From assembly GCF_047344985.1 (NCBI RefSeq), contig NZ_CP178861.1:1054001-1118000 (forward strand): 64,000 nt of DNA. Reading direction: 5' to 3'. The stretch comes from Bdellovibrio sp047344985 (GTDB lineage Bacteria; Bdellovibrionota; Bdellovibrionia; Bdellovibrionales; Bdellovibrionaceae). The position numbers and the translations under genes were made by a program. Shown one piece after another: positions 27,101 through 35,419 of this stretch (the first letter of the stretch is position 1; each line of letters opens with the position of its first letter). Below the pieces are notes generated by a model. That model was not told the origin of the DNA and ran no database searches. It saw nothing but the letters and a program-made list of their open reading frames with translations.

Positions 27101-27243
27101 GAAACACTCACAATCGGAAAGTCGACATCGGGAAGTTGGCTGATTCCCATTCGATTCATGCAAATCGCCCCGAAGACAATCAAAGCAAACATCAGAACCC
27201 AGGCAAAGACGGGGCGGCGAATCGAAAGGTCAATCAAGTTCAT
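24175..27243 (-). CDS. RND-family efflux permease (HAE1/AcrB type), apparently orphan
   Basis: 1022 residues. The N-terminus IDLSIRRPVFAWVLMFALIVFG, the paired Asp in TM4 (LALTLSISIVVDDAIMLLENI) that relays protons, the large periplasmic loops and the repeated second half (VGILVAFLILAVQFNSF) fit HAE1 permeases such as MdtB/MexF. The pump exports drugs or other amphiphiles using the proton gradient, usually with a membrane-fusion protein and an outer-membrane channel. Neither lies next to it here, which is unusual. GGAGG ribosome site seven bases before the ATG. Confidence 0.88.
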   Translation of the reverse strand: MNLIDLSIRRPVFAWVLMFALIVFGAICMNRMGISQLPDVDFPIVSVSVTYEGAAPEVVEAELIDPIEERLLAIEGIKEMRSSARQGSGSVTLEFDINRNVDVVLQEVQTALSQMRMPPGVDPAVVRKQNPEEDPIIIISVYGEAPLKEMLNWTENYLLDQIRFLPGVGEVSIGGFSQRNLRIWLDTKKLADLYLTVGDVVSALSTQHLESAAGQFTEGRRELRVRWLGEATNVDEVKNIQILRRGGQRIYDREIFIRDVATVEDGLSDIRRVARVDGQQAVSMQIRKQRGTNEVTVAKTIHQKMDEIKDTFPKGFKYRVNVDYTRSTEATVDLTIEKLWVAALITILVCFFFLGSIPAAINILFSIPTSIVGTFIILYFSGFTLNLFTLLALTLSISIVVDDAIMLLENIVRHYRMGKGSAKAASDGAKEVLPAAIAATLAVVAVFLPVVFMDGIIGKFFFQFGVTMSAAVLISLLEAVTITPMRAAAFLSSEPKVSKLEHYLDEVFEKLSHIYQKILHGTLRWKYLIVLGSVVFFVVSLFLVTKVRQEFVPPQDQDLIIVSAQTPPGTSLETTSEAAKQLEDILRANPNVQGLYVSVGGGGGGSNVNQVFMPVNLKPRAEREKNHSQIMNDLRAEFKKIKGMRVTMRDISARNLSSGRQNPLAINLRGPDLNVLLAKSNELMDRLEKENLAVDLDTDFRTGIPELVLTPSRKAMSDRGVSVEDVGDVLSAGVGGLRQGRYTADGRRYDIRFKIKEDQIREPDDFKRLFVRNNFGNLIPLSQLVNIKEGNAIQGISRVNRQRSISVFGNLAPGQSQAAVLERAGAIAKEILPTGYSFALEGASAGFSESFKSLYSALMVGILVAFLILAVQFNSFIHPISVLVALPFSVTGALVALWMFNISLNLFSFIGLIVLMGIAKKNSILLVEFTNQVRRHGQGNIEKALLEACPVRLRPILMTSVATVAAATPLVLGSGIGSETRLPMGLAIIGGTIVSTLLTLFVVPALYLMLSPLESKKKAPEL

Positions 27244-27311
27244 GGTGGTTCCTCCGGCATTTAGACGGATGAGGGAGGCTTAAGGTTCACTTAAAATGAG
27301 AGCTGAAGCTC

Positions 27312-27668
27312 TTAGTGAGCTTTTGCAGAAACCGGCTCTTTATAATCCGGCTTTAATTTCCCACGGTGACACATATAGCACGTGGACATGGGGCCTTTTT
27401 TTCCGTCAAAACCGTTTTCTTTTAACATCTGAGTGATCTTCATATGGTCTTTGCTGACCTTGAAGTTTTTTTTCGAGTCATCACGGAAGTTCTGTACGTT
27501 ATGGCATTCCGTGCAGGTCACACCGAGCTCACGTGAAATCGTGATCATCTCTTCGCGGATTTTTTCTTCTTTCGTTACAAATTTGGTAACAGACTCGGAA
27601 TGAGCCTGAGGAATAAGGAGAAGAAAAAGAACGAGCGGGATGATGAAGCTTTTTGAAGCGCAGTGCAT
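27312..27668 (-). CDS. Dihaem periplasmic cytochrome c
   Basis: 118 residues from ATG 27668, chosen because MHCASKSFIIPLVLFLLLIPQAHS makes a signal peptide and GGGAAG lies upstream. Two CxxCH sites: LGVTCTECHNVQNF and MSTCYMCHRGK, the latter followed by Pro-rich residues. The spacing and FRDDSKKNFKVSKDHMKIT resemble the small c-type cytochromes related to reaction-centre cytochrome subunits found in non-photosynthetic bacteria. Role: periplasmic electron transfer. Divergent from glyS. Confidence 0.78.
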   Translation of the reverse strand: MHCASKSFIIPLVLFLLLIPQAHSESVTKFVTKEEKIREEMITISRELGVTCTECHNVQNFRDDSKKNFKVSKDHMKITQMLKENGFDGKKGPMSTCYMCHRGKLKPDYKEPVSAKAH

Positions 27669-27719
27669 AAATATAGCTTCCCTAAGACCTCGTCCGAGAT
27701 CAAGTAAGACCCCGATTTC

Positions 27720-27774
27720 TTGACTGTATCTAGACCCAAGTGTAACCATAAATGTCAGCTTTTTTCTTACACTT
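27720..27774 (+). promoter_or_regulatory. Putative glyS promoter with downstream inverted repeat
   Basis: TTGACT (27720-27725), a 17-bp spacer and TAACCA (27743-27748) fit a moderate sigma70 promoter. Overlapping it, AAGTGTAA (27739-27746) and TTACACTT (27767-27774) are perfect inverted repeats 20 bp apart. The transcript start would fall between the arms. Confidence 0.4.
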
Positions 27775-27785
27775 GGAGCCAACAC

Positions 27786-29126
27786 ATGAAAATTAAGCAC
27801 CTTGAGGATTTAAACACTCTTGTTTCCCTCAGCAAACGTCGCGGTTTTGTATTTCAATCGAGTGAAATTTACGGCGGTCTGGGGAGCTGCTGGGATTACG
27901 GTCCTTTGGGTTCTTTGATGAAGCTCAATGTGAAGCGTGCTTGGTGGAATGCGATGACTCGCAGATCCGACATTGTCGGTCTTGATGCTGCGATCTTGAT
28001 GCACCCGATGGTGTGGAAGGCGTCTGGTCACGTCGATGGATTCTCAGATCCTTTGGTGGATTGCAAAGACTGTAAAACTCGTTTCCGCGCGGACAACACA
28101 GAGTCTTATATTAAAGACAAAAAGTGCCCGAACTGCGGTAGCAAAAATCTTTCTGAAGAAAGAAATTTCAACTTGATGTTCAAAACTCACATGGGTCCTT
28201 TGGAGGATTCTGCGAGTGTCGTGTACTTGCGTCCTGAAACGGCTCAAGGTCACTTCGTGAATTTCCTCAACTGCCAACAATCGTCTCGTTATAAAATTCC
28301 ATTCGGGATTGCGGCGATCGGTAAGTCGTTCCGTAACGAAATCACTCCAGGAAATTTCATCTTCAGAACGCGTGAGTTCGAACAAATGGAGATGCAATAT
28401 TTCGTAAAACCAGGAACAGACGAGAAATTCTTTGAAGAGTGGAAAGAGCGCCGCTGGAAGTTCTATTTGAAATACGGCATCAAAGAAGAGAATTTGAAAA
28501 TCCACGTTCATGAAAAGCTGGCGCACTATGCGCGTGCCGCTGTGGACGTTGAATACAAGTTCCCAATGGGCTTCTCAGAACTTGAAGGTATCCACAACCG
28601 TTCTGACTTTGACTTGACTCAACATCAGAAGTTTTCTGGCAAATCGCTTGAGTACTTTGATGAAGCGAACAAAGAAAAATACATTCCTTATGTTATTGAA
28701 ACAGCCGTGGGTTGTGATCGCCTGTTCTTGGCGTTCATGTGTGATGCTTATCGTGAAGAGATCACAACAGATGAGTCAGGCAAAGAAGACGTGCGCGTCG
28801 TGATGGGTCTACACCCAGAGATCGCTCCGTTTAAAGTCGCGGTTCTTCCTCTTTCTAAGAAAGAAGAACTGACTTCGATTGCGGAAAAACTTCGCGATCA
28901 ATTGGCGGATGATTTCGACGTAACATACGATGAAACGGCTTCCATTGGTAAACGCTATCGTCGTCAAGACGAAGTGGGCACACCATTCTGCGTGACTGTC
29001 GACTTTGATACGATCAACGATCAAGCTGTGACGGTTCGTCATCGTGATAAGATGACTCAAGAGCGCGTTCCAATGTCGCAGTTGAATTCTTATGTCGCTG
29101 CGAAGCTAAAAACATTTAATCAGTAA
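27786..29126 (+). CDS. glyS: Glycyl-tRNA synthetase, single-chain dimeric type
   Basis: 446 residues from ATG 27786 with GGAG upstream. Class II synthetase that charges tRNA-Gly with glycine in the cytoplasm. KRRGFVFQSSEIYGGLGSCWDYGPLGSLMK is split here into the typical motifs RGFVFQSSEIYGG and DYGPLG; an inserted zinc ribbon has CKDC and CPNC; motif 2 region RPETAQGHFVNF; motif 3 region near AVGCDRLFLA. The C-terminal anticodon-binding domain (about 345-446) contains VAVLPLSKKEEL and the RRQDEVGTPFCVTVD segment. This is the alpha2 form, not the alpha2beta2 glyQ/glyS form of E. coli. Confidence 0.95.
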   Translation: MKIKHLEDLNTLVSLSKRRGFVFQSSEIYGGLGSCWDYGPLGSLMKLNVKRAWWNAMTRRSDIVGLDAAILMHPMVWKASGHVDGFSDPLVDCKDCKTRFRADNTESYIKDKKCPNCGSKNLSEERNFNLMFKTHMGPLEDSASVVYLRPETAQGHFVNFLNCQQSSRYKIPFGIAAIGKSFRNEITPGNFIFRTREFEQMEMQYFVKPGTDEKFFEEWKERRWKFYLKYGIKEENLKIHVHEKLAHYARAAVDVEYKFPMGFSELEGIHNRSDFDLTQHQKFSGKSLEYFDEANKEKYIPYVIETAVGCDRLFLAFMCDAYREEITTDESGKEDVRVVMGLHPEIAPFKVAVLPLSKKEELTSIAEKLRDQLADDFDVTYDETASIGKRYRRQDEVGTPFCVTVDFDTINDQAVTVRHRDKMTQERVPMSQLNSYVAAKLKTFNQ

Positions 29127-29139
29127 TCCTTAACTTCCG

Positions 29140-29182
29140 CGCCCTTGCAGGTTTTTAAGCTGCCAGGGCGTTGAGTTTCCTT
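29140..29182 (+). terminator. Terminator-like hairpin after glyS
   Basis: CGCCCTTGCAG (29140-29150) pairs with CTGCCAGGGCG (29160-29170) with one internal mismatch; the following T-rich stretch is weak and interrupted. The remaining bases up to the next start at 29328 show no gene. Confidence 0.55.
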
Positions 29183-29327
29183 GTTCCAGAACCCTCCGCG
29201 AACCTTTTTTGGTGATTTAACAGTAACAAGTTAAGATTTTGTCGATTTCGTTCCGTGTCATTGCGCATTTCTCTTTGCATGTGTCTGGACCATGGTCTGT
29301 AATCTTTGGCGATTGGAGGGGAAATAC

Positions 29328-30032
29328 ATGGAATTTCTTACTAAAGTAGCACAGGCATTTGAACACGGTGGTTTCTGGATGTGGCCGATTTTGCTCATTC
29401 AGGTGACTTCTATTGCGATCGTCATTGAAAGAGCATACGCCCTTTTTGTTCGCAGAAAACTAAACCAAACAGCATTCGCTCTTGGATTTGAAGAGTCTAT
29501 TCGCCGTGGCGAAATGGACAGCATCATCTCTAAAGCTCAAGCGGCTTCAGCTCAAAACCCAGTAGCTCGCGCAATCGCGGCTGGTGCGTTGGCAGCTCGT
29601 AACTTGGGTGGCAAAGAAGAGATCCAAGGTAAAATGGATGAAGTTCTTCTTGAAGAGAACGCGCACCTTGATCACCGTACAGCTTTCTTGTCTATGCTAG
29701 GTAACGTAGCAACATTGACAGGTCTTCTTGGTACGATCACTGGTATGATCAAATCTTTCGCGGCGGTTGCGTTTGCGAATCCAGCGGAAAAAGCATCTTT
29801 GCTTTCTGCAGGTATCTCTGAGGCGATGAATGCCACAGCTTACGGTTTGATTGCGGCGATCCCAGCACTTGTTGCTTATGCAATCTTGCAAAACCGTGCA
29901 AATCGTTTGGCTGAAGACTTGAATCAAGGTGGACTAAAAGTCTACAACTGGTTGAGCTATGCTTACGAACCTATCACTTCTTACCACATCAAGACTTCCA
30001 AATCAGAGCGCAACACTGAAGTGAACGCGTAA
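29328..30032 (+). CDS. MotA/TolQ/ExbB-family proton channel (AglR-like)
   Basis: 234 residues from ATG 29328, with GGAGGGG upstream. Three transmembrane helices: FWMWPILLIQVTSIAIVIERAYALF at the N-terminus, then LSMLGNVATLTGLLGTITGMIKSF and AMNATAYGLIAAIPALVAYAIL in the C-terminal half, the TolQ/ExbB signature. With TolR-type partners it conducts protons across the inner membrane and drives periplasmic movement. First gene of a ten-gene co-directional run ending at 39886. By arrangement and partners it best matches AglR of the Myxococcus gliding motor, for which Bdellovibrio homologs are known; it is not distinguishable from ExbB by sequence alone. Confidence 0.87.
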   Translation: MEFLTKVAQAFEHGGFWMWPILLIQVTSIAIVIERAYALFVRRKLNQTAFALGFEESIRRGEMDSIISKAQAASAQNPVARAIAAGALAARNLGGKEEIQGKMDEVLLEENAHLDHRTAFLSMLGNVATLTGLLGTITGMIKSFAAVAFANPAEKASLLSAGISEAMNATAYGLIAAIPALVAYAILQNRANRLAEDLNQGGLKVYNWLSYAYEPITSYHIKTSKSERNTEVNA

Positions 30033-30048
30033 GCTTTAAGAGGTTTTA

Positions 30049-30504
30049 ATGAAACACTCTAAAAAGCATTTGGATTTTGAAGTTAACTTGATTCCGTTCA
30101 TTGACTTGTTGTCAGTGTCGATCTGCTTTCTTTTGATCACAGCAGTGTGGTTGAACGTCGGATCGATGAACGTGAAACAAGCTGTCGGCGGCCAGGCGCA
30201 AGAGGACACTAAAAAGAGCCCTCTTGTGTGGATTCGCATGACAGCGCAAGGAGATTTGGATTTAGAGGTTCAACAAAGCTCTCTAGTTCCTAGCGCTCTT
30301 CGCAAGTTCCGCGTCGCTCAACAAGACAAGAAGGTGAATTATGAAGGTCTTGAGAAAGCTCTTTCAAACCTGAAGCAGGTAGAGCCTTCTTTGAACACTG
30401 GATTGATTCAACCGACGGCTTCGACATCTTACGAAGAAATCATCGACGTGATGGACAAGCTTAAAAAGAGCGGAATGACTGATTTGGGCGTTTCTCCACT
30501 GTAA
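30049..30504 (+). CDS. TolR/ExbD-family protein (AglQ/AglS-like)
   Basis: 151 residues with an AAGAGG ribosome site. One N-terminal transmembrane helix, LIPFIDLLSVSICFLLITAVW, carries the conserved proton-carrying Asp (PFID). The rest is a small periplasmic domain ending in YEEIIDVMDKLKKSGMTDLGVSPL, the ExbD C-terminal pattern. It pairs with the preceding channel gene 16 bp upstream and with a second TolR-like gene downstream, the usual one TolQ-two TolR set of Agl motors. Confidence 0.85.
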   Translation: MKHSKKHLDFEVNLIPFIDLLSVSICFLLITAVWLNVGSMNVKQAVGGQAQEDTKKSPLVWIRMTAQGDLDLEVQQSSLVPSALRKFRVAQQDKKVNYEGLEKALSNLKQVEPSLNTGLIQPTASTSYEEIIDVMDKLKKSGMTDLGVSPL

Positions 30505-30516
30505 GAGGGGGATTTT

Positions 30517-31014
30517 GTGATTTCTGATGGCATTTTAAAAGCATCGGTACTGACGGGGACTTTAGAGGGGCACTCTATTATCACTCCGCGTGGTGCTAAG
30601 TTTAAAAGACAAATCGCCGCTGATCTTCTTTTGACAGCGTTGATTGATGCTTTCTCTATTCTTGTGATCTTCCTTTTGATGAACTTCTCGAGCACAGGCG
30701 AAATCCTGATGATCGGTAAAAACCAGGAGCTTCCAAAAGCACACTTGGCGGATGTTCTAGAAAGAAATCCTGTGATCAAAATCGACGACAACAAATTGTA
30801 TGTTGAAGATAAATTGGTCGATGCAAATTCTATCACTGCTGAACTTTTGGATCTTCGTAAGAAGTACCAGGAGCTTCATCCGAAAGAGGAGTTCCCGGGA
30901 ATCGCGACGATTCAGGCGGACCGTCGAGTGAAGTACGAGTTCTTAAACCAGGTGATCCTGGCGATGAACCAGGCGGGATACAGCGATATTAAATTTGCAG
31001 TAGTTGTTAAGTAG
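30517..31014 (+). CDS. Second TolR/ExbD-family protein
   Basis: 165 residues from GTG 30517, with GAGGGGG upstream. A 30-residue cytoplasmic tail precedes the helix LLLTALIDAFSILVIFLLMNF with the conserved Asp. The periplasmic part ends in QADRRVKYEFLNQVILAMNQAGYSDIKFAVV, typical of ExbD/TolR. Probably forms a heterodimer with the preceding protein inside the channel ring. Confidence 0.84.
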   Translation: MISDGILKASVLTGTLEGHSIITPRGAKFKRQIAADLLLTALIDAFSILVIFLLMNFSSTGEILMIGKNQELPKAHLADVLERNPVIKIDDNKLYVEDKLVDANSITAELLDLRKKYQELHPKEEFPGIATIQADRRVKYEFLNQVILAMNQAGYSDIKFAVVVK

Positions 31015-31038
31015 TAAGTAGGGACAGAGGGGGTCTCG

Positions 31039-34029
31039 ATGATGAAAAAAGGACTTTTAATTATCTCTTTGTCGGTGGCAGCAGCGGCGCACGCGCAATC
31101 ACCGGCAGCAAACGGGTCAACTCAAGACCTCCTAATTCAAAAACTTACACAAGTACAATTGGGCTTGGCTCCGGCAGATCCTGCCAGAGCCGGAGTTCTT
31201 TTGCGCTTGGCGGACTTGCATGCAGAACGTGCCCGTCAACTTTCCATGAAGGAAATTGCTGATGGTTGCACAGTTTGTAAAGCCGGCGAAAAAGACCGCG
31301 AAAAAGCTTTAACATATTATACAGAAGCATTGACGAAAGTTTCTGCCAACTCTGTAGCAAAAGTACATTTACAAATGGGTCATCTCTATGAACTTCAAGG
31401 TCGTAATGAATTGGCTGAAAAAAGCTATCAAGCGATGCTGAGTTCTTCATCTTCTCCAATTGAGATGGCGGAAGCCAATCTGTCTTTGGCAGAAATGGCC
31501 TTTAGAAAATCCGATTTTCAAAAAGCGCAAGGCCTTTACGAAAAAGTATTGGCCACAGAAGGCGCAAGCTCTCAAGGTTTGGCGGCATACCGCAAAGCTT
31601 GGTGTGCTTTCCGTATGGGAAATCTGGATGCATCGATCGTTCAACTTCAAGAGATCTTAAAAAATCCAAAACTTCAATCACGCATGTCTTCAGCGCGTGG
31701 TGTGGCGGATGTTCAGTTCCTCGAAGAAGTTTCTCGCGATATGGCGACTTTCATGGCCGCGCGCGGAATCAAAGACAGCGATGCGGAAGTTCTTTACTCT
31801 CTTTCTCCTGAACAATTCAAACTTCAACAAGTGACTATGCTCGCTCGTGAAGGTTTGCGTTTGGGTCAAAAAGAACCTTCTTTGAAGGTGTGGGACTTTG
31901 TTTATCAAAAACAAAGTGATCCAAAATTGCGTCTTGAAGCGCAAGTGCGTATGGCGCAACTTAATTTCGATCTTAAAAACGTTCCTGCGGCAGCGAAGTC
32001 TTATCAGACAGCGTTGAATTTGTGGGGAGCGACTGATTGCAACGCAACGACTTGCGAGGAATCTGCAAAAGGTCTTCGTCAATTTGTTGTCGGTTGGAAC
32101 CGTATTGAAAATTCAAAACCAAGTGCGGAGCTTTTGGCGGCTTACGACGAATATTTCAAAGTCTTCTCTGAAGATGAAGATATGTACGTATGGGGTTCTC
32201 AAGCAGCAGCGACGGCTGGCAACTACGCTCAAGCCGCTCAATGGACAGCTTTGGCGAATAAAGTGATCTTGGCTAAATACACTGCTGAAAAAGATTCTGC
32301 TCAACAAAAAGCGCAAGCTGAGAAGCTTGAAAAGAATTTGCTTTTGGGTATCGAGAATGCTGAGAAATCAAAGGACGAAAAACTTTTGGTGGCAGCTCAA
32401 GACGACTACTTGACGAAGTCTGTATTGAAACAAAAAACTTTCGACGTTCAATACCAAAAGGCTTATGCGATCTACCAAAAGGGTGATTACGCAGCGGCCG
32501 CAGATCAATTGAAAGACTTGGCTGTGAACGGCAAAGGTTCACAACAAATCAAAATTCAGTCTGCGGAATTGGCTTTGGATGCGTTGGCTCTTCTTAAAGA
32601 CGATGCTCGCATCCAACAATGGTCCGGAGAATTTGCTTCTAAGTTTGCAGACAAAAAATCTGAATTCTTGCAAATCCACCAAAAATCGATCCTGACTCAG
32701 TCTGCGAAACTGGCAGAGGCACAACCGGATCAAGCTTTGGCGGCGATGGCTGGCTTTAATATGTCAGCAGCGACTACTGAAGACAGAAAAACTTATTTGA
32801 AAAATAAAATCTTGCTTAGCGAGAAATTGAACAAGATCACAGAAGCTCGTGTAGCGACGGAAGATCTTCTTCGTGAACCTTCTTTGACAGCCGATGAGCG
32901 TGAATTTGCGTTGGGCCGCAAAGTTTGGTTTGCGGAACTTGAACTTGATTTTGCGACAGCTTTGAAAGCCGCGGAACAAATGAAGTTCAGCACATTGTCT
33001 CAAGACGAAAAAGTTTTGAAATTGGCGATGTACTCAGAACTTGCGGATAAGAGCCCAGCGGCTTACTACACTCAATATTTGAAACAATCTAAAGACGACG
33101 AAAAGAAAGCTTTGATTGCTTCTCAATTGATCCGTTTGTCTAAGACTCCAGCGAAGGACCTAGAGACTTACAAACCATACTTCAAAAACAACGCGGGTCT
33201 TTATGCTCGTGCGGCTTTAGAAGTTTATGGTGTTACAAGCGACAAAAAAGTTTTGGAAAAAGCTTTGAAAGAAAAAGGCTCTTCAAAACAAGACGCGTTT
33301 GTGATGATCGAAAAGATTTTAACTTTGGATGAAGTGAAAGCTTTGGGCACGCAACTGGCGGCTCATAAAATCGATACGAAAAACCAAAACACAATTGCCA
33401 CAGGTCTTAAAGCTCGCGTGAAGATGCTTGAAAAAGCAGATGCGCTTGCCAATCGTGCGATTGCGGCGGGTGACTGGTCGTCTCAATTGCTTGCTTTGGA
33501 TCTTGTGGCTAAAGAAAATGCTCGTTTCTATAACGAAGCTTTGGCTCTTCCGATGCCAGCGGGTTTGACTCCAGAGCAAGAGAACGAATACTTGACGATT
33601 CTTTCTCAACAAGTGGCTCCGAACCAAAACACAGCGACAATGGCTGAAACAAAAGTAAAAGAATTCTGGGCGCAAAAATCAGCTTTGGATTCTTACAAAA
33701 CTTTCGCAGCTAATAACTACAACTGGTCTAAATACATTGCCGCTGATGTTGAGGCGGTGACGGCGATCGCTCCAGAAGATCAAAAAGCTTCTTGGACAGC
33801 CGCCGTTGTTGAGATCAAAGCCGCAGAGGGTTCTTTGCAGAAACCTTCTTTGGCGGAACTTGAAAAAGCTCGTACGAACTTGAAACAAAATCCGTTTGCA
33901 GCAAGTGCGATTCAAGAAGCGATTGCTCTTGAGAAAAAAGCCCAACGTAAGAGCATGGTGGAATACCTTGAAGGCCGTTTGGCGACATTGGCTAAGAAGG
34001 ACAGTGAAGTGAAGGAGAAACAACAATGA
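31039..34029 (+). CDS. Large periplasmic TPR-repeat protein (Glt-cluster type)
   Basis: 996 residues with a signal peptide (KKGLLIISLSVAAAAHAQ) and a GAGGGGG ribosome site; two adjacent ATG codons. Almost wholly helical, with recognisable TPR units such as LTYYTEALTKVSANSVAKVHLQ, AEKSYQAMLSSSSSP and AQGLYEKVLATEG in the first third and further degenerate repeats later; very rich in Lys, Ala and Gln. Large TPR proteins of this sort (GltD/GltE type) occur in Myxococcus gliding complexes as periplasmic scaffolds. It overlaps the next gene by four bases. Exact orthology not provable here. Confidence 0.72.
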   Translation: MMKKGLLIISLSVAAAAHAQSPAANGSTQDLLIQKLTQVQLGLAPADPARAGVLLRLADLHAERARQLSMKEIADGCTVCKAGEKDREKALTYYTEALTKVSANSVAKVHLQMGHLYELQGRNELAEKSYQAMLSSSSSPIEMAEANLSLAEMAFRKSDFQKAQGLYEKVLATEGASSQGLAAYRKAWCAFRMGNLDASIVQLQEILKNPKLQSRMSSARGVADVQFLEEVSRDMATFMAARGIKDSDAEVLYSLSPEQFKLQQVTMLAREGLRLGQKEPSLKVWDFVYQKQSDPKLRLEAQVRMAQLNFDLKNVPAAAKSYQTALNLWGATDCNATTCEESAKGLRQFVVGWNRIENSKPSAELLAAYDEYFKVFSEDEDMYVWGSQAAATAGNYAQAAQWTALANKVILAKYTAEKDSAQQKAQAEKLEKNLLLGIENAEKSKDEKLLVAAQDDYLTKSVLKQKTFDVQYQKAYAIYQKGDYAAAADQLKDLAVNGKGSQQIKIQSAELALDALALLKDDARIQQWSGEFASKFADKKSEFLQIHQKSILTQSAKLAEAQPDQALAAMAGFNMSAATTEDRKTYLKNKILLSEKLNKITEARVATEDLLREPSLTADEREFALGRKVWFAELELDFATALKAAEQMKFSTLSQDEKVLKLAMYSELADKSPAAYYTQYLKQSKDDEKKALIASQLIRLSKTPAKDLETYKPYFKNNAGLYARAALEVYGVTSDKKVLEKALKEKGSSKQDAFVMIEKILTLDEVKALGTQLAAHKIDTKNQNTIATGLKARVKMLEKADALANRAIAAGDWSSQLLALDLVAKENARFYNEALALPMPAGLTPEQENEYLTILSQQVAPNQNTATMAETKVKEFWAQKSALDSYKTFAANNYNWSKYIAADVEAVTAIAPEDQKASWTAAVVEIKAAEGSLQKPSLAELEKARTNLKQNPFAASAIQEAIALEKKAQRKSMVEYLEGRLATLAKKDSEVKEKQQ

Positions 34030-34289
34030 TGAAATATGCGTTGATGATGGTATTGGTGGTGATGGCTGGAATGGCCCACGCTGCTCCAGAAGCTGGAAAA
34101 CCGGCGACAAAGAAGGCGCAAGACATGAACTTCGAAGACCTTCTTGTTAGCGGTCAGTATCACTTCTCTGACGAAGCTGTAACCACAGTGGAAGAAGATA
34201 AAGTTTTGAACAGTTTGATCGGTGTAAGAACAGACTTCAAAGATCGCATGAAACAATCAGCGACTTTGGGTGAGGTGAAGGGCAAATGA
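34026..34289 (+). CDS. Small secreted protein of the Glt-like cluster
   Basis: 87 residues, translationally coupled at both ends (ATGA overlaps with 34029 and 34286). Signal peptide MMKYALMMVLVVMAGMAHAA, then a 67-residue mature part with acidic and basic stretches (QDMNFEDLLVSGQYHFSDEAV). No family recognised. Coupling implies a structural or assembly role in the complex. Confidence 0.65.
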   Translation: MMKYALMMVLVVMAGMAHAAPEAGKPATKKAQDMNFEDLLVSGQYHFSDEAVTTVEEDKVLNSLIGVRTDFKDRMKQSATLGEVKGK

Positions 34290-35416
34290 GTCTAAGATTA
34301 GTCATTGAAGACAATTTAGGAAATATCACTCGCCAAATTCCGGTGACGGAGAAAAAAGCGCAAGTGATCCAACGTATGGACACAAAACGCCTTGAAGTCG
34401 TAACTGACACTGCGGCGTTGGTGAAAAATAAAATCCAATTCTCTAAAATCGCGGATCTTGATTTTGACGAGATGAAAAACGAAAAGTTTCCTCTTGGAAA
34501 CTTTGGTTCTCTTCGCCTTGTTAAGGAAGTGGCAGCGGTTCCGGTTGACGGTTCTGTAAAACAAGACGGTAAAAAAGATCTTAAGGCCTCTGTTCTTTTG
34601 GCTTTTGCGATCTTCTTGATGCTTCTTTCCATCGTTCGCTTCGCTCCGAAAGAGAATGCGAAAGTGACTGAAGAATTGAAACAACAAGTTGTTAAGATTG
34701 TTCAGACAAAAGAAATGAAAAAGAAAACGGTGGCTCCGACAACAAATATGATGGCGGATCAAACAGCGACGAAAATGCCAACAAAAAGAGCCGAGCTAGT
34801 AAAACGCTCTGGTGCTTTGGCGGCGTTGGGAAGCCTTCGCTCTGGTAAACAACGTGGCGGCTTGAACTTGGGTGCTGTGAACACAACAGCAGGTATCGGT
34901 TTGGGCGGCACAGGTGGCAGCGGCGGCGTGCAAACTTCTTTGTACGGTAAAGGCATCACATCAGCTCCTCTAGGTTCAGGTGCCAACATCAACGGTGGTG
35001 GCGGTTACGGAACCAAGGGGAAAGGCGGCGGCCAAGCTGGTTACGGCAGTCTTTCACTTGTAGGTTCTGCAGGTGGAGCTCCGGTTCCATTGGGAGCTGA
35101 AGCCGAAGTCGCTCAAGGTTTAGATCGTTCAGCAATTGACGAAGTGATTCGTCGTAACTTGGGTCAAGTTCGTTTCTGTTACGAGCAAGCTTTGCAAGGC
35201 GCGCCTCAATTGAGTGGTCGTGTTGCAATGGGCTTCACAATCGGTGGAAACGGTCTTGTGAAAACAGCTCAAGTTGAAAGTTCTTCGATGGCCAATAAAG
35301 GTGTCGAAGATTGCATTACGATGCGTTTGAAAACGTGGAAGTTCCCAGTGCCTCAAGGAGGCGTGGACGTGAAAGTAACTTATCCATTTGTATTACGTAG
35401 ACAAGGTCAGGGGTAA
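34286..35416 (+). CDS. Single-pass protein with TonB/AgmX-type C-terminal domain (GltG/GltJ-like)
   Basis: 376 residues. Cytoplasmic N-domain (1-98) of unknown fold, one transmembrane helix (about 100-120, ASVLLAFAIFLMLLSIVRFA), a Lys-rich stretch, a Gly-rich flexible periplasmic segment (about 185-265), and a C-terminal domain (about 278-373) with IDEVIRRNLGQVRFCYEQALQ and MRLKTWKFPVPQGG, the pattern of the AgmX/PglI C-terminal, TonB-like domain. Such proteins bridge the inner membrane motor to outer-membrane parts. Two Cys (RFCYE, VEDCI) are conserved in the family. Confidence 0.77.
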   Translation: MSLRLVIEDNLGNITRQIPVTEKKAQVIQRMDTKRLEVVTDTAALVKNKIQFSKIADLDFDEMKNEKFPLGNFGSLRLVKEVAAVPVDGSVKQDGKKDLKASVLLAFAIFLMLLSIVRFAPKENAKVTEELKQQVVKIVQTKEMKKKTVAPTTNMMADQTATKMPTKRAELVKRSGALAALGSLRSGKQRGGLNLGAVNTTAGIGLGGTGGSGGVQTSLYGKGITSAPLGSGANINGGGGYGTKGKGGGQAGYGSLSLVGSAGGAPVPLGAEAEVAQGLDRSAIDEVIRRNLGQVRFCYEQALQGAPQLSGRVAMGFTIGGNGLVKTAQVESSSMANKGVEDCITMRLKTWKFPVPQGGVDVKVTYPFVLRRQGQG

Positions 35417-35419
35417 AAA

